Below, in pieces: positions 9,851-22,110 of a stretch of 64,000 nt of DNA (positions within the stretch are counted from its first letter, which is position 1; the number at the start of each line of letters is the position of its first letter). The notes under the pieces were generated by a model. That model was given only the letters and a program-made list of their open reading frames with translations, did not search any database and had not been told where the DNA came from. Made by a program: the position numbers and the translations under genes. The stretch is from Karstenula rhodostoma CBS 690.94 (Eukaryota; Ascomycota; Dothideomycetes; Pleosporales; Didymosphaeriaceae): NCBI GenBank assembly GCA_010093485.1, contig MU001496.1:1059666-1123665 (forward strand), in the 5' to 3' direction.

Positions 9851-10550
9851 GGCAGTGTTGATGATTTCCCGAGCCGTCAGAGTTCTTGTTGCGGTGCGCT
9901 ATGATGTTTTGTGCTGTTGGTACGTTGTATGTTGTGGTTGGTGGGATTTGGTGGGATTTGGGCAAGGTATATATACCTACCATGGCAGGGTGGGTGATTG
10001 TTGAAGAGCATGGTGCGTATGAAGCGCGATGTAATAGTCTGACACGTACAGTAAGTGATTTGAGATTGTGAGGTCGAAGAGCGGCATATTCAATAGTGAG
10101 GTTGACACAATTCTAGATCAAGAGTGTAGGTGCTGCATTGTTCTTCTAGGGTGAACATAGTAACTTAAAGTTTTGGCTATGCACCGTACCGAACTATGTT
10201 AAGCTTCAGTGATAGCAGTTCCTGTGCCGTGAACACCACATCATGTGACAGATCGCGTGAATTAACAGGAATTTTTCTCCAAGTATGGACAGAGCTCCAA
10301 TGCTAAATTACAAATTAACTAAGAGTTATCAATGCGATGATCGTTATCTAGCGTGATCTGACGACAAAGCAGCAACTAGTGGTATCAAGAAAAAAAAAAC
10401 CCCCTTTCACCTCCATCTCCACTCCAATGATCATGTGCACGCGTACTTCCCTTCATTCCTACAAGAAGTGCTGCATTTGATCCGTAAAAATCTCCTTATT
10501 CTTTTTAATTACGCCCGCGCTTTAGTTCCTATGTGCCTTGCACAACAAGA
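9851..10550. other. AT-richer intergenic region
   Basis: It contains the TATA-like palindrome at 9967-9976 and an A-run followed by a C-run near 10391-10410. No coding signal was found. Confidence 0.5.
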
Positions 10551-12452
10551 CTAGTCTTGCGCGGGCTTAAATGTAGGTGCGTACGCACTCTTTTCTCGGA
10601 TCTTCGCACCTCGGAAGTAGAACCATATTGGCACGGGAACAAGGACGGCAGCAACGCAGCCAAGAAGTGTGGCGGCGTATTGAATGCCCATACCGTTGAA
10701 CATTTGTTGCGCGAAGAGCGGGAACACAGCTCCACAGATACTACGGAGGAAGGTGTTTGCGGCAATGGCGGAGGCAGCGAACTACGAACAGTTAGTGAAA
10801 CCGTAGTGCAATGACGCACGGGGGAGAAGATGGCTTACCATGAGATAGGCGTCGACAAGGTAATTCAACGCTTGCAGGAATATACTCAGAAGCCCGAAGC
10901 CAATCAGTAGACCAGACAATGTCGGTACGATCCAGTGGATTGACTCCTTGTAGCCCGTCCACCCAAACCAGAAGATGCCGATAGCGAAGCATACACCCCC
11001 GGCAATAATTTCGGGGAGACGCCATTCAGGAATCGGCACGTTGTTGTTCGCAGCGAGCTTCCTCTGGTATGCCGGTTGGCGGATGAAGATCAAAGTACCG
11101 GCCAATAGTTGTCCAATTATCATACCGAGGAAAGCAAGACCTCCAACTCCCAAATTCATGTGGTGAACCCCCTGGAAGACAAGAGGATACGCTGTCAAGA
11201 AAAGATACAACAGCCCGTAGATAAAAGCCATGTAAATGGACAAGAGCAGGACGATCGGCTCAGTAACAAGCATCCTCAACGGACGACTGAAATTCTTCTG
11301 GATAAGCTCTTTGAAGTCGATTTCGATTTCATCTTGCTTGGCATGTATACCCCAGTTCTTAGTTCTACGACGTAACTCGGACGCTTTTTTGACGAGTATC
11401 TCTGGCGGGTAGGACTCCTCGAGGAACAAAATGTTCAGGGTGAAAGCCGTGAAACCCATGATAGCGACAATATACTCTGTCCACCGCCAGCCAAGATGGG
11501 ACATGACGATGAAGCCACCGATGAAAGGTGCTAGTAAGGGGCCAGTGAAGACCGTCACTGAGAATATGGTAATAGCCATGCCGCGAGTGCGGTTATCGAA
11601 CATATCGGAGAAAACAGCAGCGACACACTGCGGTCCATTAGTATATGGCCATGTGGGATGGACGTATGTACTCACAGTCAATGGACAAGCACCGAAGAAA
11701 CCAGCAAAGAAACGACAAATAAGAATAGTCTGCAGGTCCTTTCCTGTTGCAACACCGATGTTGAAGATGGAAAACCCCAGAGAAGCAATCACCAGCGGCA
11801 GACGTCTCCCCTTCAATTCGGAGAGAGGAGCCCATAGAATCGGACCAGTGGCAAAACCCAACACGTAGAACGACGTGCCCAATACACCCACGGTAATACT
11901 GACATCATACTGTTGCGCTATCACGCGAGTCGCAGCGCTGAAGATGGAGCTACCGAAGGCCGCAGTAAGAGTTGTGAATCCAAGCATCGCGCCAGTCAAA
12001 AGCTTTTTCTTCAGGGGCCAATTCTGCGCGTGCAGAGGATCATCGGGTCCCTCGAATTCAACAACATACTCGTCTCTTTCTGGCAGCGGCGGAGGATATG
12101 GTTTCCCGGCACCAAAGGCGGGCAATGGTTTCCTAGACTGTCTGCTCTTAAGACTGGCACCCACTGTAGCGCTGTGCTGGCTGCGTTGTGTCTGGATACG
12201 GCTCAATGCGGTCGGGTGGCGTTCGAGGTCGACGTCTTCTCGTTGTGTAGGCGCGCGCGACATGGTGGCATCGCGCTCAATGTCGGACGCCTCTGAGGAT
12301 GACGACGAGGACGTCGACGATGTGTAGGTTCGCGCGATTGGCTCATGTGCTTCCGCCTTCTCGACATGGGCTTCCTTCTCGTCGTGGCGGGGAAAGCGCT
12401 CGGGGCTGGCGTCCTCTTCCGCTCTGGAAATGATCTTGTCGGCGGCGTCCAT
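10551..12452 (-). CDS. MFS transporter, polyamine/drug DHA1 type (TPO-like)
   Basis: A plasma-membrane H+ antiporter of 598 aa with a long Ser-rich cytoplasmic N-terminus (about 140 aa, including a run of Ser) before the first TM segment. The recognition region is [13 protein letters not shown] followed by the TM1 loop, then [11 protein letters not shown] (MFS motif A) and [14 protein letters not shown]. Exons are 12452-11676, 11627-10839 and 10781-10551. The first intron (48 nt, gtgagt...ccgcag) is a multiple of three without a stop and so reads through as 16 extra residues; removing it restores the expected [16 protein letters not shown] join. The C-terminal exon completes the last TM segments. 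Family is firm (polyamine/fluconazole-type DHA1); substrate is inferred only. Confidence 0.9.
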
Positions 12453-13442
12453 GGCGGGCTAGGCGAATGAGTGGCGTGGTCGTTGGTGGACGAGGTAAAG
12501 AGCAAGACAGCGACCAAAGGCCTGCAGAAGGGGCGTCGAAAAAATAAATGGGGCAGATAATTGTAAGCCGAGGTGTGGAGATGGGCTTGGACTCGGCAAG
12601 GGATGGCAGGTGGAGCGGAACCGCGCTATGGAGATTGGGCGAGAAGCAACTTGACAGCCTTTACGGGGTCAGGTTTCACGGTAACAGCGTAGCGAGGGGC
12701 TTGTTGGCAGTAGTGACGACTGCAAAAGCCCAGGAGGAATAGCGATGTGTGCCGAGCGCAACGGAGGGGATTTTCGCTCTCATGCCGCAGGTTTGCTGGG
12801 GATGCGAATTAAGCTTTTGACGGGAAGGTTCCGAGGCCTCGGCAGGAAACAGCCCTACGACGTGAATGTGCCGCCGACGACGATTCCTGCAATTCTGGCC
12901 GCAACTCGAGTAATCGAGGAATCGAGAACATGCTAGCGGGAGGAGGGGGTATGCTTGCGGGACTGCCCTTTGCACCGTCTGTTCCCAGCCAGGCACACGG
13001 CGCTGTCTTTGTTTGAACCATGACCGGATGCATCTGTATGCAGGGCGCCCGCGCCATGGTGGGTCCTGGTCGTGGGTCGACTGCGTGGCAGGTACAGTTT
13101 AGCACGGGATAGACACAACCGTATAACAAACTCAAATCGATCGAGGGCATGGCGTTGACATCACAAAGACCCGCACATGACACGAGCGGTCGCCCAAAGC
13201 CTGGCCAGCGCAATGGCAGAATTAGTTATTAAGGTTATTCGGCAAACCACCGCCTCCCTCATTGTCATCACCGCATTGCCCTCCATCCATCGCATGCCTT
13301 CTCCGTTTAAAACATGACTAACAGCAAAGGTATCTCGCCCAGGTCCTGTCCCCAAAGAATGACAACGTTGCATCGTAAGGAACGTCGAAGCCGAATGCGC
13401 CGTCCGCTAAAACTCCACACTACCAAATCCTCACTGACCAGC
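12453..13442. other. Intergenic region between MFS and GPI-protein genes
   Basis: It is the promoter side of the MFS gene and 3' flank of the GPI-anchored gene. Open frames here are short and opposed by frames on the other strand, and none is supported. Confidence 0.5.
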
Positions 13443-14109
13443 CTACAAGGCGAGCATGCCGAGGAAAGCCAGTGCGCCGGCAATGCCAGCGCCAATGGCC
13501 GCCGCAGGGACCGACGCTGCGCCAGGAGAATCCGTGGGCTGGGGGCTGCCGGTGCCGGAGAGCGTCGGCGTGTTCACGCTGGTGACGCCCGTGGAGTTGG
13601 TGCCGATCGAGGACGTGCCAGTGCCAGAGGGCACAACGACAGGGGCAGCAGTGATGGCGGCGGAGGTCACCACGACCGAAGACGCTTCCGACGACGATAA
13701 CGCCTCCGACGACGATAACACCTCCGACGACGACGGGGCGACAGTCTCAGACGGCGTCGATTCGGCCGAGGTAGAGACGGGGTAGATGGAGGCGAGGGCA
13801 GACTTGACGTCGGTGGGAAGAGCCTGGTACCATTCGGGCGTGTTGCCAGCCGCGATGGACGATGCGATCTCAGAGGCGAAGCCGGCCTGGTTGGTAGCCG
13901 CGACGGCGAGGACAGACGGTGGCAGGGCCGTCGCGAGGGCGAGCAGAGCGGATTGCTGACTGTGGAATGTTAGACACGCGTTCACAGCGCACAGCACGCG
14001 GCAGTGGCGTGGGCATTTCAGTGGAGACATACGCAGGGTCGATGTTGGTAGGGAATTGGGCGGATACAGCCGCGACTAAAGCGGCCGAGATGACAGCGTA
14101 GAAGTGCAT
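13443..14109 (-). CDS. GPI-anchored Ser/Ala/Thr-rich surface protein
   Basis: A secreted 197-aa protein with a signal peptide (MHFYAVISAALVAAVSAQ, cut near AQ), a middle domain of about 65 aa with a TEWYQALPTDV-like segment (here EWYQALPTDVKSALASIY), a Ser/Thr/Val-rich stalk, and a C-terminal hydrophobic GPI signal (PAAAIGAGIAGALAFLGML). Exons are 14109-14033 and 13959-13443. The stalk includes three near-identical 6-aa repeats of Ser-Ser-Glu type encoded by an 18-nt tandem repeat. Fungal proteins of this architecture are cell-wall or plasma-membrane glycoproteins; function is unknown. Confidence 0.85.
13684..13737 (-). repeat. 18-nt tandem repeat in the GPI-protein stalk
   Basis: Three copies of an 18-bp unit, two containing cctccgacgacgataac or a one-base variant and the third diverging at its end. 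They encode SSSEA-type repeats in the Ser-rich stalk and are a likely site of length variation. Confidence 0.75.
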
Positions 14110-15322
14110 CTCGACTGATGAACACGTGGGGAGCTCCAAAGAGAAGAGAATGGAACGAGTGTGGAGCGCGGTGACGAGGCCGGACGAACAACGAGCGTGC
14201 GCGAGAGATGAAGAGGAGGGATCGCTCCTGTTGCGGGCGCGGGATCCTGGGGGCTTTTGAAACGCAAGGCGATCGGGGCTCTCCCAATTCACTTATTCAC
14301 TTGTGGCCAACACGGGTCAGGCGCTCTTGGTTGCCCCGGCGGCTAACTTGACCAATTCCTTTCACGGCAAATTGCAATCGATGGTGAAATGAGCTCGTCT
14401 TGGGGCGAGCGCACGGCACTCTTTATGCCTGCCGTCTCAATGCAGACGAGCTGAGGGCTGCTGCTTTCGGCGCCTGCACGCTGCCACCAGACACGCATTC
14501 CGTCGTTCGCATCTGCAACCAACAAAACGGACCGTGAATGCCATAGTTTCGCGCCGCAGCTCTGCGCTGCAGGAGTGCTCACGACTGCGCCGTGTCGCGC
14601 GACGGATCCGTCATCAAACCCGTCCGGAAGAAGCTTGTTTAGCACCGCCAATTGCAGCCCCGAATTTCTTCTCTCATTTCCACTTTTCAAGCACGCAGCA
14701 GATCGGCGCTGACCTAGCAACAACGTGCCGGTGCGGACATGCAGCCTTGCTTTTGTGTTCGGCTGCCCAGAGGCCGTATACCCAAGGTGGACATGCAGCA
14801 TGCAGCGCGAGAATTGGACAACTGGTGTGAGCATCGACGCGCGGTAGCGAATTAGCGAATACGTGTGTGGCGAGGAACCGGCTTCCGTTTTCGGCTCCGT
14901 GGAGGCATGAAGCGGATTATAGCCGCCGGAGGTGACATCGCCCATCGCAATTTCGCCATTCAAAGCGAGCCGGCTGTCAAGACGGACGTCGGCATTGGTT
15001 GATGCTTGGGCGCTTTCTCAGTCTTGGTGGTAGCTCTACGAAAGACACGAGTGACTAGTTTGGACGAATGGAAAGCAAGCCTAGCGAAAAAGAAAGGTGA
15101 AGGGGTTATTTCCAATTTCCGAGTCCTCGTAGGGCTAATTGAAAGCTCTCTGGATTGGCCCTCAGCAACCGGTTGTGAAGTGTCACTCTATCTCATCTAC
15201 GCGCATGAGACACCGACATATTCACACGTTCCATGTGCAGTTGAACAGCTTCTGTACAGGCTTCAATCAACCATTGAAAACCCTCACCGAGAGAACGGCA
15301 TTCCAGAAGCCGCGGTTCCTCT
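14110..15322. other. Intergenic region, GPI-protein promoter to M20 3' end
   Basis: No gene is supported. A 206-aa minus-strand frame exists but is Cys/Arg/Ser-rich with no family likeness, and the plus strand carries competing frames. Confidence 0.5.
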
Positions 15323-16847
15323 TCAATGCATACATCCACCATACCGTCGCGCCTCGTAGTCCTGAAACGCAACCTCTCGCTTGGTCAAATTGCCAGTGTT
15401 TGTCTCCAGCGGATAGCTCGACGGGAAAGTGCCATTATGAATGGGCACCAGCGTCCCGTTGAGGATTCCCTGCACAAACTCCTTGTAGTGACCAACCTGA
15501 AGAGATGGTCAGTAAGACATGCAAGGACCACACCTCAGAAAACCTACCATGTCGATCATCTCCTGCTTCGACACAACTTCATGACTATCCAAAAAGGCCG
15601 GTTAGCATGCACTAACACCAAGCACGCTGCGAGACTTACGCAGAATGCGCTGTAGCGATCGAGCCAACACCCAGCAACAATTTGGTGTTGTTGACGGTCC
15701 ACGCCCCGAGGTCTGTCCCATAGGGCATTATCTTTTTAGGGAGCCAGCCTTCGATGACATCCATGGCCAGAGGATTAGAAGACGCGGAAACTCGGGAAAG
15801 AATAATGTTCGACACGTTGCCCAACTGCTGCGTGATGATGTCCCAGATCTCCTTCGCAGGAACGCCAACGCGCGAATTGACAATGGCTTCGGCGCGGTCT
15901 GCGACTTGGTTGGAGATGGTGCCGCCCTTGATGGAAGATAAAGAGATAGTTGTGTTTCCGCTGTGCAAATTGGATTAGTTGCCAGACATCTCTCCGTCGC
16001 GAAATTTGATGGTTGACTTACTGGAAGTCGTCATAGGGGAAGATGCTGGTCAGATCCAACAGCCGCGGAATGAAGTCCAAGAGCTCCAAAATCGCATTGC
16101 GGCCATATTGCGGCACAGACGAATGAGCTGTGTCCCCGATCGCCGTGACATTGATATTAATCGATCCTTTATGGCCCGTAGCCTGGAACGACTCGGTGGG
16201 CTCTCCCGTAAGGATCCATTCGGGGGTGTAAGTGAGCGAGTCCACAAACGTCCGCATTCCATCGCCATATCGTTCCTCGCCAACGTCGTACATCAAGCAA
16301 ACGTCGCCTTCTTTGATCACGCCTGCTTCCTTCAGTTCGAGGAACGCGGTCACCTGACAGGCTATGGAGCCTTTGGCGTCGTTGGCTCCTCGGCCGAAGA
16401 CGTCGGTGTCGTTGTCGTGGGGAGGGAAATACGGTGGCACCACGTCGGTGTGGGAGTTCAAGATCAGTCGACATGTTCTGTTAGATCCAATGTAACTATG
16501 TGGGAGCGATCAGTATTCGAGCTCGAGAGGAGCCTGTAGGCTCACGCGAGTATGTTCTGCCTGCGGACATTGTACCTATGCACAGGTTAGTTCCTCTAAC
16601 CGCATCAAGCCCAGGCTGGTGTATCATACGCAAGAATCGGGTTCTGCACAGGTTGCAGTTCTACCGTAAGGCCTTTGTTTTCCAAGTAACTCGACAGAAA
16701 GTCTACCATTGGCGTTTCGAAACCCGAGGTGGAATTCTGTTCTAGCATTTGCCAATGCAGCGAGAAGAGTTCCGGATGTTGCAATGACACATTCTGTGCC
16801 GCAGCCCATGCGGGCAAGAGAACACTCAGAAGAATTGAGCTGCGCAT
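15323..16847 (-). CDS. Secreted M20 metallopeptidase (ArgE/DapE/carboxypeptidase S type)
   Basis: A predicted secreted or vacuolar zinc amidohydrolase. Exons 16847-16630, 16575-16546 (30 nt), 16495-16022, 15960-15640, 15584-15548 and 15496-15323 join in frame to about 417 aa. The signal peptide is MRSSILLSVLLPAWAAAQ. Metal-site motifs in order are NSHTDVVP (His, Asp), GRGANDAKG (bridging Asp), GEERYGDG (catalytic Glu pair), the dimerisation lid, and a late TAHSAHE carrying the last His. The substrate is probably N-acyl amino acids or small peptides; I cannot tell which. It lies head-to-head with the P450 gene across about 860 bases. Confidence 0.9.
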
Positions 16848-17710
16848 ATTGGATGATACCTCTTCCTGGTGAAACTTGAAGTATAGTCACAATATTTACT
16901 TTATACGGGTGATGTTTTCCCCCACTGTCGCACTTGGCAAGCAATTGCTTTATCAGCGTCCGTTCCATGTCCGCTTGGCCGCGCAATGACGCAGGAACTG
17001 CAAGTTAGGACGTGCAGATGCGCGATTGCAGCTGTTCTTGTCGGGCGCTTTTCCGTGGGGGTTTGGTTCTTACCCCTCCTCTTGCCGTTCATAGTCTCCA
17101 CCACCTGAGGAACTTGACCAAAAAGGGGCACTAGCGGACGGCGATAAACTCAACAGTCGCGTGCATCGCGTATGGAGTACAATATGGGGATGGTTCCTGG
17201 GCATGATAGTGTTGATAGGCCGAGACGTGTACCCGGAGGAACTAAACGACCAGGAGACGATGTAGGTGCGATGCGCCACGAATATGACGCAAGAGATCGT
17301 CGTCTTGGCCTTAGCAATGCTATGTGCAGTACTTGGGCTGAGAGATGAGAACGATACGTTGTTATGGATATTATAGATTCGGGATAGAGGAGTGATAATG
17401 CAGCAGAACCGAGATAACATGCATGGTAAGCATACATGGTCTTGTGACGTAAGCGCACGTGACGGTATCGAGCCCCGAATTTATGACTTACCAGTGCGCA
17501 GTGTAAGAAATGTACGGGTCCATATTTGCATTGAGGGTCCGCAGAACGCATCCGCCTCATTATGCCGGACACTCGTACGTATGTGTTCTCGTGCGAGAGT
17601 TTCACCATCCAATCTAACGTGAGAATATTTTAGCTCCACTATCCAAGAACTACGTTTCTAGCTGGAATATGCAACTGCGACATTGAACGCCTACAGGCGT
17701 CGTTGTCAAC
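16848..17710. promoter_or_regulatory. Divergent promoter region, M20 peptidase/P450
   Basis: About 860 bases between two outward-facing genes. I see no clear TATA box or other named motif, and the ORFs here are not credible. Confidence 0.4.
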
Positions 17711-19446
17711 ATGGGTGACTACGCAAAACCGTCCGCGGCACCAACAATAGTGGGAGGCGTGGCCATCGTGCTGATCGTGATCTTCTTACGCAATGCCTGG
17801 CGCGTTCGACGGTACATGAGGACGCTGCAGAGTCAAGGCTTAGTGAGTATTGGGACACAAGGATTGGAAATTCTAAAAGCTAACACAAGAAGCCAATGCC
17901 GCCTCATAATATCGTCTTTGGCCATCTCGGTCTTGTAGCCAGCATTCAGAAACAGCTCCCAGCTGATGCACATGGACACTACCTAGCGGACCAGATCCGC
18001 CAGAGATACCCGTCCCTTGGCTCGACATTTTACGTCGACCTTTGGCCATTCTCGGATCCTATGCTTATGGTCACTGATCCGGACGTCGTTGCGCAATTCA
18101 GCACTGCAGATCATCTCCTCCCCAAGCATCCAGGCATCAAGACTTTCCTGTACCCCATCACAGGAGGCTATGATCTCAACTGTCTAAATGGGGAAACTTG
18201 GAAGTTCTGGAGGCGGCTTTTCAATCCTGGGTTCTCGGCTGCACATATACAAACCCTTGTACCTACGATTGTGGAAGAAGTAGCCATCTTTCGTCAAGAT
18301 TTGCTCGAAAGAGCCCGAGATGGAAAGATGTTCGCTTTCGAGGAGCATACTCTGAGTCTCTCTATTGACGTGATCGGGAGAGTTGCACTGTGAGCTCAAG
18401 GTTTGGATGAGAAGAAAAGTTATCTGCTGATATCGCCCAGAGACACTAAACTCAACACACAAGGCAAGCCCAGTCCGTGGATCTCTGCTTTACTGCGTCA
18501 AAGACAGTGGGCAGCATTCGGTCTGGAGATGGGCATCTGGATGCTCATCAATCCCATGCGGTATATCCACATGTGGAACAACCGTAGAATAATGGACAAG
18601 TACATCGATCGCGACCTGGACAAGAGATACAACACGGGAATAGCAGATGCGAAAAGCAAAACCATCGTCGACCTCGCTTTGAAAGGTTATAAATCCGAAA
18701 GGAATGCAAGCACAAAGGACAAAAGCGAGATTGATTCCGTGTTTCGGAAGTACGTGCGGAGTCAAATGAAGGTCTTCATATTCGCGGGCCACGATGCAGC
18801 ATCCACGACCATGTGCTACTGCTGGCTCTTGCTGTCGCGCAATCCCGAAGTTCTAACCAAGTTACGCAAGGAACTCGATGCCGTACTTGGACCCGATAAT
18901 GCGAAGGTTGTATCGGTGTTAACAGAAAATCCGACCCTGCTCAATCGTCTCACATACACTCTTGCTGTCATCAAAGAGACTCTTCGCCTCTTCCCGGTCG
19001 TCTCAGCAGCTCGAGGAGGATTGAAAAACTTCATCTTGACCGACTCCGAGGGCAGGCGATTCCCGACGGAGCATTGTCTCGTATGGGCGGTTCATTACGG
19101 CATCCACCACAATCCTTCTTGGTGGCCCCATGTCAGCGATTTCATACCAGAACGCTTTCTTACTGATGCAGAGCGTCCAGAGGAGCTGCGTCCACGAAAG
19201 AGTGCATGGCGCCCGTTCGAACTGGGCCCACGCGCTTGTATTGGAACGGAACTTGCCTTGACTGAACTGAAGGTTGTGCTTGCGCTCACAGTTCGGGAGT
19301 TTGATGTACAAGAAGCATTTACGGAATGGGACCGCATCAACAAGCCTAAAGGTGTCAAGACAGTAGATGGTGAGAGGGCTTATCAGGTTCAGTTGGGCTC
19401 GGCGCATCCGGTCGATGGGTTCCCTGTACGCATCTTCGCACGCTAA
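17711..19446 (+). CDS. Cytochrome P450 monooxygenase
   Basis: An ER-anchored haem monooxygenase of 544 aa. Exons are 17711-17842, 17893-18389 and 18441-19446. An N-terminal TM anchor (IVGGVAIVLIVIFLRNAW) is followed by the Pro-rich hinge GLPMPPHN. The I-helix shows AGHDAAST (325-332), the K-helix ExxR is ETLR (389-392), and the haem loop is FELGPRACIG with Cys476 as iron ligand. At the second exon the acceptor is a tandem aag-aag, so an extra Lys may be included (exon from 17890). CYP family and substrate cannot be fixed by eye. A local role beside the acyltransferase/MFS genes is only suggested. Confidence 0.92.
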
Positions 19447-19761
19447 AGACGGGTCACAGCAGACTGCAATTGTGTTCTATCATATCCTTTGCCAGTCGGA
19501 TGATACAAGCGTATTTCTTGGGAACGAGTACCAAGCCTAACTTACACATGATCACGGAATGCTTGTGGGAATCCTCGAGTGAGTCCAATAATAAACGTCG
19601 AAGCCAATGCGTCCTGAATTCAATGCACCATCTATTACTTACTCCAACGCAAATCTAAATAATATGGCCGCAAAAGAAGAACGCTATGCAGGACAGAAAT
19701 AACTCGTAAGATGACTATAGGACGTGCCGAATCACACGACATGAAATCACCTCCAGTCCAC
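19447..19761. other. Short convergent intergenic region
   Basis: It lies between the P450 stop and the protease stop on the opposite strand. Nothing else was seen. Confidence 0.5.
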
Positions 19762-20787
19762 TCACCACCTGAGCGAGCAGTCGCTCCTCTTCCTTGCGCC
19801 ATCCCTCTTCGTCACAATCTCTGTGACATTCTTGCTCAGGCCCACCACCGGCGCCGCGCCCCTCCGCTCACGCATGCCGCGCTTCTTCGCACCACCAACA
19901 GGCACGGGGTCCGTAGGCGCCATACGATGCGTGCATTGCGCGCTCTGCCCGGGTTTGAAGAGATTGTTCCCCTGCCCCACATCAATCGCCTCACTGATGA
20001 GCGTATAATACTGGTGTGAGACCTTCTCATAGTCGGGCTCAACCGCCGCAAAACCACCCGGGTAGTTCTCATTGAACACAGCGACGACCGTGTTCTGCGC
20101 GACGTCCTCGACTGCGTTGGTCGACGAATACGTATCCGGGACGTTGGGGTCCTGGTTGTAGTTGTCCCACCAACGGTCCGAGGACGACATGGGCTGGTCT
20201 GTGTAGGCACCGGAGAGGTCGAGCGAGTGACCTGTCTCATGGACTATAACAGGCATCATGTCATCCTTGGGGTCCAGGAAGGTCACGGTGCCGTCGAACT
20301 CGAAGGCCCACCCGCTGTCGGCGGGGACGTCGACGATGTGCCGGATCCATTGACGCATTTGGACGGGGAGCTTGCCGAATTGGCGCGCCATGGAGTCGAT
20401 GGTGATGGGGGATTGCTTGTGGTGGCAGAAGACCCAGGGGTCGCCGCACTGTATGAGGGTTAGTGTGTTATCTTTTTTTTGCATCTTCTCAAATATGTAA
20501 CTCACATCGTCGTAGTGGACATTGAAGATGTCAAAGTGGGCGGGACTGTAGTTGACATCGTTGTAGACCTGGCCAGTGGCGACCTTGTTGCAGTCGTCCG
20601 GAATCGTGCCCGCGGCTTGGAGCTCATAGTTGAAATTTGTCTCGGGCAGATTATCGATGATACCCTGCTTGAAATAATCGAGATTGTCATGGAGCGTCGG
20701 CTTATCGAGCTTGGCGCCACTGTCGTGCTGAGCAGAAACAAATGCTGCCGCTGCAAGCGTAGATGCGAATGTGTTTAGGAACCCCAT
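19762..20787 (-). CDS. Secreted HExxH zinc metalloprotease-like protein
   Basis: A secreted protein of about 322 aa with a signal peptide (MGFLNTFASTLAAAAFVSAQ) and a zinc-protease motif VIVHETGHSLDLSG (His164-Glu165-His168 after intron removal). Exons are 20787-20506 and 20448-19762. The 57-nt intron (gtgagt...catacag, with a ctaacc branch site) is a multiple of three with no stop, so the unspliced frame adds 19 residues; splicing joins HYDD to CGDPWVFC. The C-terminal tail is basic and probably disordered. The family is fungal and resembles deuterolysin-like or conidiation-associated proteins, but I do not assign a name. Third ligand and activity are not proven. Confidence 0.8.
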   Translation of the reverse strand: MGFLNTFASTLAAAAFVSAQHDSGAKLDKPTLHDNLDYFKQGIIDNLPETNFNYELQAAGTIPDDCNKVATGQVYNDVNYSPAHFDIFNVHYDDVSYIFEKMQKKDNTLTLIQCGDPWVFCHHKQSPITIDSMARQFGKLPVQMRQWIRHIVDVPADSGWAFEFDGTVTFLDPKDDMMPVIVHETGHSLDLSGAYTDQPMSSSDRWWDNYNQDPNVPDTYSSTNAVEDVAQNTVVAVFNENYPGGFAAVEPDYEKVSHQYYTLISEAIDVGQGNNLFKPGQSAQCTHRMAPTDPVPVGGAKKRGMRERRGAAPVVGLSKNVTEIVTKRDGARKRSDCSLRW

Positions 20788-22110
20788 GTCAAGATCTTAG
20801 TGAGTGACTCAAGGAGATGGAAACAGACAAAGACGCAAAGGAAATGGAAACGAACTAGCGATGTAGAATCTGATGAAGTGTGATGCATTAAAAGCATCGC
20901 CACGTACTCCTCCTTCTATACTCCCATGTTTACGGTGTCCAAAGAGTGAGATGCCTACAATGCGGCATGATGTGGCCCAAGCACTCGCAGGCTGTGATTG
21001 TGATTTGCGAGAAATGGGACCAGATCAGGCATCTAGGCTAGTATGTCCTTGTTCACATAGCAAAGGCTCGTTTTCGGACTAGGATCTCGAGCGTCGGGCT
21101 CTGAAGTGTTTGAAACACCTGAAACGAAACGTCCGTTAAGGGCGATCCAATCGCAGCCGGTCTCGCTCGAGCGATGCATTTTGTGTACCTACACAGAGTA
21201 AATATTTCTTCGAGTTACGATATGCATGTATCCTCGTCTGCTTGAAGCCAGTAGGTGTGCAGAAGATGCCTCGTAATGAAGTGTTTTCGGATCAAGTTCC
21301 TACGCGAATGACCAACGCTAACCTAAACGGAGTCTTCAAATAGCTACACGGAGTCCGGACCCAGAAAACTCGCATGTCTAGCTTGAGATGTTTTGTCGGT
21401 AAAGGGTATCGCAGTTCGGGGAATTGATGGGCCTGAGTGATGTTGGCAAGTGCGTTGCGGAGACATCCTGCGGATGACCCTATTCCTTCGAGAATAAGCC
21501 TCGCAACTGAGTCTTAATTGAGAACCCACCAATGCCAAACGACCGATGCGTTTCCGCGGTGCTCCTCACAGGGACGGCCGCCTGACGCTCAGCCCTGCAT
21601 TGTGGAGTTCTTTAAGTTGACACAGCCACTCACATGAGCATTTGAACGAGGAACGTTCGGTCTGCGGTACGCCTCAAATTATGCGCCACAACGATGTTCA
21701 TGAAGCCATTGAAAAAAGCGACTTGGGTTGTGATTAGTCTCAAGAATGATGACATGGCAGGTAGAAGTCTGAGGTTTTGACGAGTGACTACATGGTGTGG
21801 AAATAATCATGTGGCCATCCATTTGATACGACGCACGTTCACCAGCCCTCTAACAAGTGCTACCAACATGCAGTTCGGAACACCGTCTCTGTCACCGCCC
21901 CTAGCCCACCACCCCTTCCAGTGCAAATGCTGCATTCTACAGTTACACATCGCCGCAAACTCCACCGCATTCACATACAATGTATCGCACGCATCGCCGC
22001 CAAGAACCCACGGTCTAGTAATACAAACCAGCTAGCCAATGCGCATCACGTTAACGCCGAAACACTTCCCCATTTCCCCATTTCGCCGAAACAATAAAGG
22101 TATTACGTTC
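20788..22110. other. 1.3-kb intergenic region upstream of the protease gene
   Basis: It separates the accessory block from the HIR1 block. No coding frame, RNA gene or repeat stood out. Confidence 0.5.
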
